From contig NW_019091644.1 of assembly GCF_001949145.1 (NCBI RefSeq), positions 116,281-138,079 on the forward strand: 21,799 nucleotides of DNA, read 5' to 3'. Positions within the stretch are counted from its first letter, which is position 1. Each line of letters begins with the position of its first letter. The stretch comes from Acanthaster planci. Taxonomy: Eukaryota; Echinodermata; Asteroidea; Valvatida; Acanthasteridae. The translations under genes were made by a program, and so were the position numbers. The notes beneath the pieces were generated by a model that did not search any database, had not been told where the DNA came from, and worked only from the letters and a program-made list of their open reading frames with translations. Shown here in pieces: positions 1 to 9,537 of this stretch.

Positions 1-641
1 ACTTTCACTCCTCGGCATGTTCATGAGGGAAGCTAAATTGTACAATTGCTTAAGTATTGTGATGCCCGCATTCAAAAGTTACGTAACGACAAATCCTTCG
101 GGCTTCTTGCTAACAAAGTTGCTCCAGTCCTACAAAATAACGGAGAGGCAAAACGACAGGGGGACGTCACGGATGGAGGTTAAGTCGCATAATACCCTAG
201 GTAATATTTGAAGCAAGATATGGGACGGAGAGAACCCCCCCCCGCCTTTGTGTTGGTTATTGTTTGATCGGAATCTCAGGAATTCTTTACCGACTTCTAG
301 GGGGGGCGTGTTAGGTAACAATAGTCTAGAGTGGGTATAGGGATTTGACAGGTAAGGGGGGAGGGGTTACCACTCCCATATCTTGCCTGGTATACTCGGT
401 AACGAGACATTGGTGCGTAAGAATGGCCCTCGGGGATCCCCCCTCTGGCCCATTCTCGCCCACGAATGTCGTGCACTTCGGGCATTATACTTTACATAAA
501 TATACAGATTAAGTAAGCTTTAAAAAGAATTAATCAAGAAAAATCCGCTCCCCCCCGATACACCAATGGATAGGGGTTGATGTTCACATCATATATTTCA
601 AGCTTAAACTGTATACCGTCCTGGAGGGAAACCGCGGAGAA
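1..641. other. Unassigned stretch, no supported gene
   Basis: I see no recognisable gene. The stretch has several short C and G homopolymers (for example near 234-243 and 301-306). A plus-strand open frame at 37-183 (49 codons including the stop, no ATG at its start) has a mixed, charged composition that could be a terminal exon, but no splice acceptor supports it and frames of this length are common by chance. Nothing else repeats elsewhere in the window. Confidence 0.4.
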
Positions 642-643
642 TA

Positions 644-811
644 CGGGCGATTCACAATAGCCCGCCTCCAAGAGTTTGCAACGCGTCAGCTAATCACAAT
701 TCTCGAAATTTGTCGACCCTTTCCAAACGTGCATTGGGCCGACAGATTTCGCGCACTGTGATTTTTCAATGCGTTGCAAACTCTTGGAGGTGCGCTATTG
801 AGAATCGCCGG
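644..811 (+). mobile_element. Family A foldback MITE, copy 1 (168 bp)
   Basis: The two halves are near-complete reverse complements. The left end begins CGGGCGATTCACAATAG, and the right end read on the other strand begins CCGGCGATTCTCAATAG. Pairing continues inward through CCTCCAAGAGTTTGCAACGC on both sides and through a GTCGAC-like block near the centre. A TA dinucleotide flanks each end (642-643, 812-813), as expected for elements of Tc1/mariner-like type, although TA is too short to prove it. There is no coding capacity, so it would depend on a transposase made elsewhere. A second copy of exactly the same length lies at 20004-20171. A minus-strand open frame crosses the element and is not a gene. 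Confidence 0.88.
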
Positions 812-813
812 TA

Positions 814-3260
814 TCGAATTACCGTCCAAAGAAAAGAGAGAAAGATGGACAACTTCAAGCCGAATAGGGCATAGGCTGGTACCCAGTCTCCTAGTAACTT
901 CTTTTCCATATGAAACTAAGCACACCATACGCATTTCGGCTTAGGCAGTTCTTTCATCAAATTGTGTCGAATCTCTGCCATTCAAGGCGTGTTTTATATT
1001 TTAGGTAACTCAAAAATCGAGTTTTCTTCATCGCATTGAAAATCGGCCTTTGTTTTTCCTTTATTAAAGAAGCCAGGGCGCAATACTGTGCACCCGACTT
1101 AGTGGCGCGCATCAACCATAAACTCACACGAATTATACCGATATTGCAACACGCAGTGCATTATTGGATGTGCCCGTAGTTTTGATTGGTAGATGACAGT
1201 TTTCATCTATCAGTAAATTGCCATTTATGTCTTGGAATTGGTTGAGGAAGCGAATGGGTTACACGCCCATTTAACATTGTGTGAGTTGTATCCTATTGGC
1301 TCATTTGCATATCATTAGCACAGAGACGGCTTCGCTCAAATTTATCGCCGTATAAGACGAATTACGAAGATCCCTTTGCAGACCCTCTGAGGCATAATAA
1401 CTTGGCCACGCAGCTACGTATACGCCGGTAAAAGTCAGACGAAAGCGCGGTAAATTAATGTTTACCGGAGGCTCCTGAAAGGCAAATTCATTGTTCCATT
1501 AAACTACATCCATATGCTTATCATACGCAAATGGCACCTCGAGTACATGCGCTCTTCGTCTGCCCACGACCCGACGCTGACTATGGGGACGCGGGGATGC
1601 ACAAGACAAGCGTGGTAGATCTGCACACCACGTCCACCCACTCCTCGCTCTATCACAGTCACGGGTCCTACTCCATTTTTCAAACTAGTATAACAAAGCG
1701 GATCTGACAGCTATTTGAGAGCCCCCCTGACATACACCTTCCTCCAAGTCACGATCATCAATCACCCCGCATACCATCAGGGAAGCACGAACTAAAATAA
1801 TATTTCAATTCTCATCTCATCGATACACAAGTCAAAAGTTAACTCTCACGTTGATATGTTAGGCAACAAGTTTTTGTATTAAAACGGAGAATCACTTCTC
1901 TACTATCATTATTGAAGAAAATCCATTCATTTCATTATTACGTGTATGGAAAACAGCGAAACATTTATTTCTAAAAGGTTATGAAATTAAATCAAGTAAT
2001 AAAGCCGTCTGTTATACAAATACCGACTGCTTCGAGTGGTGTAGTAAAACTACCTTCCCAAGGTGATCCATGGAGCATTCTATTTTCCCGAGGCAAAATT
2101 TAAGCTAAAAATCAACAATTTAAACACCAAAATGGAATTTACATTCATCAAATTTAATCCAAAAATTCCAAGCGGAACAGTAACGTTTGAATACATTCAT
2201 TAACCGATGTTGTTCGCTATGAGCCGAAATACACGCCTATGCATTCGTTGCTACGGATGTACAGTAGTTCTTTTTCAGAATGAGGCTGCTTGGTAGAGTT
2301 GCATTTCACATTAGCGCCGTCTGCGCACATCCGCATCGAAACCGAGGCTCTCTGTGGCGAACTTCGTTGCGCGCGCGCGCCCGCGGAGTCGACACGGTAC
2401 ATGCAGTATCCAGTTCGTAAGTGTGACGCCACTTCACTTTAAACCGCGCCCACTGCACATGCAGATACACGACCACGGCAGGTACGTTAGTGCGCAGTAA
2501 ATTGCCGTTATTTTTTATTTTGATTTTACGTATCGAGTCATCCTGAAAGACTTTTCCACAAGAACGTGCAGCCTGAAAAGTCTGAATTTAACATACCTTT
2601 ATGTATTTTGTGTCTTGACTCCTTACTTTCAATCGTCTGATTGTAAAAAGAATTGAAGCTGACACATACAGCCTCGTTTTCAAATGCAGAAGTGAGCAGA
2701 TCGACGCTAAAAGCGTCGTATTGGGATCCCTCTACAGTCTTTTTGAAGTGGTGGTATAAAAACAGTAAATCTAGCAAGCGTCACATGACACATTTTTGGC
2801 CAATCAAGGTACAGAATCTGTTGGTGAGGCGTTACTACGGTACCATCCTGTTCGTACGCAGGGGGTGCACGCGCGTGAAATTCCTCCTTGAACAATAGGC
2901 AGTATAGGCAGTAGTCAATTGCCGAAGTGCGCGTGTGCAATTAGGTTGGGACAGCCGCGTGATTATAAATGGTCCCTCGGAATGGGGTTTACTGGTCCAG
3001 ACTTTTAGACTGTCACGTCTTATAATGGGAGACTTTGAGACGCATAGTGGCGGCCAACATAGCCGTCCTTTTTACAAGTTCTCAGCATTCACGCGTTGTT
3101 CTGAGCAGGCTGGCATAGTTCTGAGCACGCGCAATACTGCGAAGAACATAGAGATAAAAGCTAAAGGTGTTAAGCCAACCTCGTTCCCATTGGCACAATC
3201 TTGCTGCGCCGTGTTGATTCCCAGTATGCCTTGCTTGATCTAACCCTTGGTATTGTATAA
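814..3260. other. Unassigned stretch, no supported gene
   Basis: I found no convincing gene in these 2.4 kb. A plus-strand open frame at 1459-1707 (83 codons including the stop, internal ATG at 1531) is protein-like in composition but unsupported. An ATTGG box (1295-1299), an octamer ATTTGCAT (1303-1310) and TATAAG (1351-1356) lie in promoter-like order, but no histone or snRNA sequence follows. The part from 1790 to 2200 is AT-rich. A GC-rich CpG patch lies near 2330-2410, and the open frames at 2538-3243 overlap on both strands without any recognisable motif. Confidence 0.4.
2369..2381. repeat. (GC)n dinucleotide tract
   Basis: This is a run of alternating G and C inside a CpG-rich patch of about 80 bp. 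Alternating purine-pyrimidine tracts of this type can adopt Z-DNA. No coding or other function is apparent. Confidence 0.7.
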
Positions 3261-3281
3261 TTTAAATATCCCACAATGGGT

Positions 3282-3354
3282 GCGTTCGATTAGCTTCCCT
3301 GAATACACCAGTGTTACACGCAAGGGAAGCCTCGAAATGAGGCTAATCGAACGC
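3282..3354 (+). repeat. Branched terminal palindrome of family B, copy 1
   Basis: GCGTTCGATTAGC (3282-3294) pairs with GCTAATCGAACGC (3342-3354) to form an outer stem. Inside it, TTCCCT (3295-3300) pairs with AGGGAA (3323-3328), and CCTC (3330-3333) pairs with GAGG (3339-3342), competing with the outer stem for one base. The result is a potential Y- or T-shaped fold at the left end only. The second copy keeps the same arms at the same spacing. Confidence 0.75.
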
Positions 3355-3466
3355 TGCAGCGTATTCTCCAAGGTATGCTGGGAAAAAAGTCAAGTCCCCG
3401 CCACGTTCAGTCTTTGATGTCCATGCTTAAACGGCCCATCCGTGACGTCATTACACTCGGGCAGCC

Positions 3467-3634
3467 TCCACAGACCCGCTCGCCAGCTGGGGTAGTGGTG
3501 GATCACACCAGAGCTGGCATGAAGATCACGTGAACGCTCTCCTGTAAGTTTCCACAGACCCGCTCGCCAGCTGGGGTAGTGGTGGATCACACCAGAGCTG
3601 GCATGAAGATCACGTGAACGCTCTCCTGTAAGTT
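3467..3634 (+). repeat. 84 bp exact tandem duplication inside family B copy 1
   Basis: Two adjacent 84 bp units (3467-3550 and 3551-3634) are identical base for base as I read them. The unit starts TCCACAGACCCGCTCGCCAG. The second family B copy has only one, diverged, unit. Exact identity points to a recent duplication, gene conversion, or an assembly slip. Because 84 is divisible by three, the duplication also appears as a 28-residue repeat in a minus-strand open frame, which is not a real gene. Confidence 0.93.
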
Positions 3635-3684
3635 TGACTTACACGTGTAAGCTAATCGAACGAACTCTATTTGGGGTATTTAAA

Positions 3685-4308
3685 GTAGGACTTTAATCAG
3701 TGTGTTTACGAGCAAAGCAGATCTACGCGTGCGTGACGTGACGCCAAACCTCCCTCCATTGAAAGTCTCCTTTGAAAAAGTCTCATTGGATTAGCGCGCA
3801 AAATCCGAACGATGATGGAGTAAATCCGGTTGATGGGAAGAAGAACCGTAGTTGGTTTGCTCTCTCATGTGACTTTTAGGGTTTTGATGTTCATCAATTC
3901 AAAATGGAAATTGGTGTACATAAGATGTACATGAGATCTTAAAAAAGTAATTGCATAAAAGGTTATTAGCTTTCCAATCAGACATGGAGTAAATAAGCTA
4001 TAGAAGAGGCCAAGAGACCAATATGCATTACGATGTGCCTCTTCGAATCAAGCAGGCCGGGTGGAGGCGCTCGACTTACGCATGATAACTTACACAATGA
4101 TCAGTTCAACAATCATTTACAGGTTTGAGATACGAAACTCTTGTCAAATAAAATTTGCATAACTTGGTCAATACAACCTTTCAGCTTAAAAGATGGATAT
4201 TAGGTGAAAATGCAGGGAATGTCACCTTTTCCTTTTGGTTTTTCTCGAGGTGATTTGTTAGTAGTAGGTTTTTTTAAACAAAATATCATAGATAATCCGC
4301 AATCACCC
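3685..4308. other. Unassigned stretch between two MITEs
   Basis: I see no gene, RNA or repeat here. The sequence is AT-rich and holds no open frame of note on either strand. Confidence 0.45.
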
Positions 4309-4314
4309 ACTTTT

Positions 4315-4596
4315 CATGGCTTGCAAAGTTAACATTTAATCTTTGAACAGAGATATCTCTATTCCTTGACGTACCAAGTTAACATTTATTCACGGAATAC
4401 AGATATCTCTATTAACCATTATTATAAAGGTATCTCTTTTCTAAGAGATATCTCTGTTAGGAATAGAGATATCTCTATTAATAAGATATCTCTATTAGGA
4501 ATTAACCTTATTCGATATCTATTAAGAATATAGATATTTCTATTAAGAATGGAGATATCTGTATACGCGGATTAAATGTTAACTTTGCACGCCATA
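4315..4596 (+). mobile_element. Family C MITE, copy 1 (282 bp)
   Basis: The left terminal repeat starts CATGGCTTGCAAAGTTAACA. The right end, read on the opposite strand, starts TATGGCGTGCAAAGTTAACA, and the match continues through the following TTTAATC. The 6 bp ACTTTT directly precedes the element (4309-4314) and directly follows it (4597-4602), an exact target-site duplication. The interior is about nine degenerate units of GAGATATCTCTATTAA type, and the left end is partly duplicated with a 50 bp offset (AAGTTAACATTTA recurs from 4376). There is no coding capacity. A shorter copy lies at 14580-14723. Known eukaryotic groups with 6 bp or similar duplications include IS3EU and Dada, but I cannot assign this family from ends alone. 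Confidence 0.92.
4338..4566. repeat. GATATC palindromic unit array inside family C copy 1
   Basis: About nine irregularly spaced units carry the core GAGATATCTC or a one- to two-base variant, each followed by an A/T-rich spacer such as TATTAATAAT or TATTAGGAAT. Each core is self-complementary, so the array could extrude several small cruciforms. The partner copy holds about four units. Confidence 0.85.
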
Positions 4597-4602
4597 ACTT
4601 TT

Positions 4603-7115
4603 TCAAGAGTGCAATCACTCTCCACTAGATTCTTTTGCGTAGGACTTTATTTGAGATCCATACATGCCTGCAGGCAGCTGTCTCCTATTTCAGCCTAAAA
4701 GTTCAATCCGGGCGTCACACTGACTTCGTCCTCAATCAAAATTTATCCCTTAAACTACACAGCTCCTTGCAAGCAAATTCCCACTTCAAGTAGGTTTCAA
4801 TAGCCGGGGAGCGTGGCAATGTATAAAGATGAGTGTTCAAAGTTGATTCACCGGACACGACAAACATTTACTCTGGAGGAGTTGAAAGCAGCTTGGACGT
4901 GCCAGCCGGAGTCGCCACGTGCTGTAACTCTCTTAAAAGCCACACAATATTTCCGGAAAGAATCAAGCCCCGATTGCCGGAGGCTTAACACCACTCGTCC
5001 ATTTCCTTCCCAGAGAGCACCCCCGCCTTTATGGCCCCAATTCTGTATTGCGATCAGGCAGCCGTGCGCTGGTCCAAATAAGATCTATTAATACAGGATG
5101 GGGGAAAAAGAGAAACGTGGTACGCCGTGGGCTGGCAGCGATGCGTGATTAACGGGACTGCTGCGACAGGCACTGATTTGACTCCGTTAGAGAGGGCTGC
5201 TGCGAACATCCCTGATTGATAAGTTGAGGGACTACCCTGCTCAGCGCTCGCTTGACGGAGTCTAAAACAAGATAACGCGCCCACGTCGCTCGTGAGACTC
5301 GAAATGATACAAATGAAAAAATTTCTAAAGAATAATTATGCATATTTTCTGCGACGCTTTCATTATGCAACATTAAGAAATTCAATGTTTCGAGGTAATC
5401 TGTAACTCGAGAAATGTTTATATTTTAACAAATCGAGTTTCACATAAATTTTTTTTGCGACAAGTCAACAATTACATCCATACACAGTCTTTGCTGTTCC
5501 TACAATCCTAGTTTCATCTTAAGTCCACATAAACTAAAACACAAAAAATATAAGTTCACTGTTCGTCCAAGAAACTTCCAACTGAGACGTGACTAACGCA
5601 AGTGACAAACCAATGAGGAACGTAGGAGGAACAAGGTTTGTCATATTTGATCAGTCTGAACCCGACTGCATGAGAGGGCGAATCTCACCAAAACAGGTGT
5701 TTCTTGCAGTCAGTTGTTCTCCAGGACACTCATGCTATGAAGTCCTTCCCACAGCCAGGCAACAAACCGATTTATGGCTGGTATAAACCCCGTTTTGTCA
5801 GCAGGTGCCGTTTCATAAGTGGAAATTGTTGCCCTCTTGAAATCTCCCCAAGTTCCAGCTGAATTCGAAGTTATTTCGAAAAGGGGACAAACTTGAAAGT
5901 CAACGTTTTGCTTGAAGCTTTAATACTCGTGGAAAAAGCCCCAACTCACTTAAAATTTAAGAAATGGAAGCAAACGGTATGTTATTTTTTATTTTTTTGT
6001 ATGCCATACTAGCCGACTGTTGGCCAGCCAAGACCCTATTTTTTTCCTCTTTCACAGTGTTACCTTTTACTGAAGAGCAAAAATGCGGTGGGGCTTGAAA
6101 AGGTCCTGTAGTTAAGGAATTTCTAGTTGCATGTGTGTTAATAAATTGGTCGTTTATAAAGTCAGTCCCTGAGTCGGTTGGTGGCACCGTTTTTTAACGA
6201 AGTTAAAGATGGAGGGAACAGCAAAATGACGCTGTACATAAAATTATATAACCAGTGAGAAAGTAAAATCCACTCGCTGGCGTCTGTGTTATGTCAGGCA
6301 TGAACAAATTTCAACAATAATTAAGCATGTCAAGAAAATTTATGAAAACCTAAAAACCATAGGTAAAATAGAGGGCCATATTCTACTGACATCTAAAATG
6401 GATCTTAAACAACAACCAAGACTAATATAAGAAAACCTTGAAGTGTTCATGAACTACACGTAAATTTAAAATATGACGTGGACAATTAAGTTCTCGGAAT
6501 GCGACACAGATATTGAACAATATTGTATCTGGCCTGAGTTGAAGTGCTCCTCCAAGCGGCGAAAGAAAGCCAGATAGTAGTGTACAAATACAGCAAAGCG
6601 TCGGGAGGTAGTCAAGCAGACCTACAGCTCGGGACCTGTAATTCCCACTATTTTTTCGGAAATAAACCATGCTCTATATGTTTTACTATACTTCATAAAT
6701 ATTCAAACAGAAATCTCACGTTACCTGTACTCACAGACGCCTCTGTTGTTTCTCAGCTGCTAAATTTCCATGTAATGATAGTGGAGTGCCAATGTGCATA
6801 GAAACAGGGCTACAATAGTCTGGTGCTGACATACGTTTTGCGTCTTTATTGTAATAGATTAGGATACAACTCCAGACTGGTTCCGTAAAGATTACATGCA
6901 GAAACTTCATGTTTACGCAGCGGGTTCCGCACGGCAGCGAGGTAGATACTCACCACTATGACGTCACCTTGTCGCGTCTCATTTCTACTTCCCAGACGCG
7001 AGGTGGAATCGGCCAATGACGCACTCCTGTTTGCTCATGAATATTTATGAGGTGTAGGAATAAGTTTTTCAAGCGGGTTCTTGCACGCGTTCTGCATGTA
7101 CGCAAAGACCATGCA
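4603..7115. other. Unassigned stretch, no supported gene
   Basis: Open frames on both strands (for example plus 4813-5091, plus 5589-5786, plus 6544-6801) show no recognisable domain and are within chance length. The interval is AT-rich between 5300 and 6500. Near its end, 6900-7030 is less AT-rich and contains TGACGTCA (6959-6966) and a CCAAT box near 7012, so a promoter there is conceivable; no convincing gene follows before the next MITE. Confidence 0.4.
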
Positions 7116-7437
7116 TTGGGTGCGTTCGATGAGCTTCCCTGAACACACCAGTATTACACTCAAGGGAAACCTCAAAATGAGGCTTATCGAACGTTGCAGA
7201 GTGTTTTCCAAGGCATTCTGGGAAAAAAGGTCAAGTTTCCGCCTCGTTCCATCATGAACGTCTATGCTCGAACAGTCAATCCGTGACGTCATTACACTCG
7301 GGCAGCCTCCAGAGACCCGCTCGCCAGCTGGGGTAGTGGTGGCTGACACCAGGGCAGGCACGAACATCACGTGATGGCTAGATGAACGCTCTCGTGTAAG
7401 TTTGACTTACACGTGTAAGCTAATCGAACGCACCCAA
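7116..7437 (+). mobile_element. Family B MITE, copy 2 (about 322 bp)
   Basis: The ends are TTGGGTGCGTTCGAT and ATCGAACGCACCCAA, perfectly inverted over 15 bp. Inside, the element matches copy 1 block by block: branched left palindrome, CATTCTGGGAAAAAA, TGACGTCATTACACTCGGGC, CCCGCTCGCCAGCTGGGGTA and CTTACACGTGTAAG. It has one, not two, of the 84 bp units. Its tips are better preserved than those of copy 1 and are the better guide to the true terminal repeat. No clean target-site duplication is visible in the flanks. A minus-strand open frame at 7035-7370 is a shadow of the repeat. Confidence 0.88.
7122..7194 (+). repeat. Branched terminal palindrome of family B, copy 2
   Basis: GCGTTCGATGAGC (7122-7134) pairs with GCTTATCGAACGT (7182-7194), allowing wobble pairs. 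TTCCCT (7135-7140) pairs with AGGGAA (7163-7168), and CCTC (7170-7173) with GAGG (7179-7182). Arm positions relative to the element end are the same as in copy 1. Confidence 0.7.
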
Positions 7438-9367
7438 TAAGGACTAAATTCATTATGCATACTCAGCGTGCTCCGCGTCAAACGCGCCTTTGATCTCCAT
7501 TATAAACGCACGCCTATGCGGCGAGTACCAAAAACACTCTCGCCTTCTTTTGTTCCGTTCGGGGCGGATTATATTTCACCACAGAGCTTGCGCTACGTGC
7601 AATAAAATTACATTCATTATAATGCCTATGACAGATGTAACATACACCGCTAAACGTCTGACAGAAAACCATGCACGCACAACCTACGCATCTCAGGGAA
7701 GTGGACGCGCTCTAAGAAATGCCCTTACGCAAATGCAAGACCAACCAAAGAGCTCATATCATAATCTGGCGAAACTCATTCCGCAGATGACTTATTGCTT
7801 TCTGATTCAAAGGAACGCACAACAAATTTCGATTATGAGGGACAGCAAGTTCTGATGACGAGTCCCTCCGACTGGGAAGCTCCGCCGTTGATTGTCCAGC
7901 TGCGTAATCAAGAGTTTCTACTCGATCATCGAAGAATGCATTGCACACATTCATGGACGATATGTTCTGACTGTGTTTGCTTTAGATGTTGCAGAACCGA
8001 TAAACTGAGGTTGAGTCACGGCGTTGTTACAGGAAGGAAACGTTTTTATCCAGACCGCTACGGTGTATTTCCCCGCAATCCTATCCTATCCTAGAATCCT
8101 ATCGGAAAATACTGCAGCTTACCAGAGAGAGGTATCGGGGTTCCCATCAAGGTTTGGGCTTTGGTTTAAGTTTTTTGTTCCATTTCTTGTGTATGTGTTC
8201 CGATCATACCATATCGAAGCATTTGTGATTTGGTTAAGATGGATGTACGTGTCCTTCAAGTTTTTATAGGCAGTTTTATTAAATTTACTTGATTAGAAAT
8301 AGCAAAGAGGTGGTCTCCTTTGATGATGCTAAGTAGACTGAAGCTTTTAGGGCTAATTATGAAAGTTGTCACTGGAGTTGCACACGGCACAACTGCAAAC
8401 GTTACCAAGAAACCTTTAATAGCCGTCGCTTTACCCTAAAAAGCCCATGTTTAATACCGAGAAACCTGGGAACTCTGCTCCAATTCTGACCCCCTACTGG
8501 GCAACGACTGAGGTTTTCTTTGAAGTTCCCATGAATGGAAAAAAAATCATGCAGGGTATTTTGCATGAAATTTTAACCAAGTAGTTGCAAACGCATCCTA
8601 TTATTCGCGTTACTGCCATTGTATCAACGAATGGTCATGCGTTCTACGAACAACACCGCGCATCGAAAACTGACATTCAACGAGAACGGGAATTCCACCT
8701 GTTACGTGTCGGTGTCGAACCGTGTACAAAACATGACTCCACAAACATGAAAACATGTACAGGGGAGTGAGTAGATCTCGCCAAAGGCCGTCATCGGTCG
8801 CCTGTTATCGACGTATGTATTCACGCTGTGCTATTTGAAGACCAAAATTTCTGGACTGCTCATCTTTCTGTAGAGGAGTGCAAGTGAAACATTAATTCGG
8901 TTTCATTTCCAGCTTTTTTGTATGAGTCACCCGTGATTTTACACCCAATGAATTAACAAGTGTCGAGATTGGCAACAGAGCACTTTGCCAATAGCACATG
9001 CAGGTGATGGACGGGGGTATATCGAGAACTGAAACCCCTTAAAGTCAACACTTCGTGCATGTCGACGACATTGAGGGTGGATGTAGGATTTGGCAACCAC
9101 TCAAGGCACGCGCGGCCTGGTGGTAATTCCAGGCACCGTAAGATGGGCGACCTGGGAAGGAGTACGCTTAGGTTTCTTTGGCTCTAGAACAAGATGGTGG
9201 AGAGAAGTTTTTGCAAACCAGACAAATATCGGGGGGCAAATTTATGTGGTCAAGAAAAACCAGGAGAGAGCGAATCCTAAGCTAGCGGCAGGTGGGCCCT
9301 CTACTTAAAGTTTACAGTTGATTATATTATTTCATTTGATAAGCCAATTTGGTGTTTGGGTTCATTT
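7438..9367. other. Unassigned stretch with weak open frames
   Basis: Plus-strand frames at 7490-7855 and 7795-8094 overlap and are mostly in-range for chance. The second runs on from a stop at about 7765 and contains a run rich in D, E, S and T followed by a cysteine-rich tail (residues CTHSWTICSDCVCFRCC). I do not recognise it, and no clear splice sites bracket it. A short CCTAT-type repeat sits near 8080-8095. A plus-strand frame at 9090-9308 lacks an ATG start and has no recognised domain. Confidence 0.35.
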
Positions 9368-9537
9368 TTTGTTCGTTTGGGTCGGTTTGGGTGTTTTCTT
9401 TAATTAATTACTGAGCTTATCAGATATGTCAGAAACGTCTGCTCGGTGGGTGAAGGATACATCGGGCACAATCGCTCCCAGGTATTAAACACACACATGC
9501 ACACACACACACACACCCAAACAAACGACCGAACAAA
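9368..9537. repeat. Imperfect GT/AC-rich inverted repeat
   Basis: The left arm 9368-9393 contains TTTGTTCG and GGTTTGGGTG. The right arm 9514-9537, read on the other strand, contains TTTGTTCGGTCG and GTTTGGGTG. The arms are low-complexity, so this may be chance pairing of simple sequence rather than a real foldback. Confidence 0.35.
9489..9516. repeat. (AC)n microsatellite with one interruption
   Basis: Alternating AC covers 28 bp with a single TG interruption at about 9498-9499, followed by A/C-rich sequence with AAACAAAC-type units. This is an ordinary eukaryotic dinucleotide repeat. Confidence 0.92.

Larger units (their letters stand above)
3277..3667 (+). mobile_element. Family B MITE, copy 1, with internal duplication (about 391 bp)
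   Basis: The left end reads TGGGTGCGTTCGATTAGC and the right end GCTAATCGAACG followed by a diverged tip, giving terminal inverted repeats of about 13-18 bp. The body aligns along its length with the copy at 7116-7437. Shared blocks include the branched left palindrome, a CTGGGAAAAAA block, TGACGTCATTACACTCGGGC, CCCGCTCGCCAGCTGGGGTA and the right palindrome CTTACACGTGTAAG. There is no coding capacity. The copy is longer than its partner mainly because of an exact 84 bp tandem duplication (3467-3634). I could not find a matching target-site duplication, so the exact ends and superfamily are open; hAT-like or another cut-and-paste group is possible. Confidence 0.85.

Noticed and set aside
1295-1356. 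ATTGG, octamer ATTTGCAT and TATAAG in the order of a histone H2B or snRNA promoter
   Set aside because: No histone-like frame or snRNA-like sequence follows within several hundred bases, and the motifs are short enough to occur by chance.
3390-3590. Minus-strand ORF with a 28-residue internal repeat, suggesting a repeat protein
   Set aside because: The peptide repeat is only the translation of the 84 bp DNA duplication inside a non-coding MITE.
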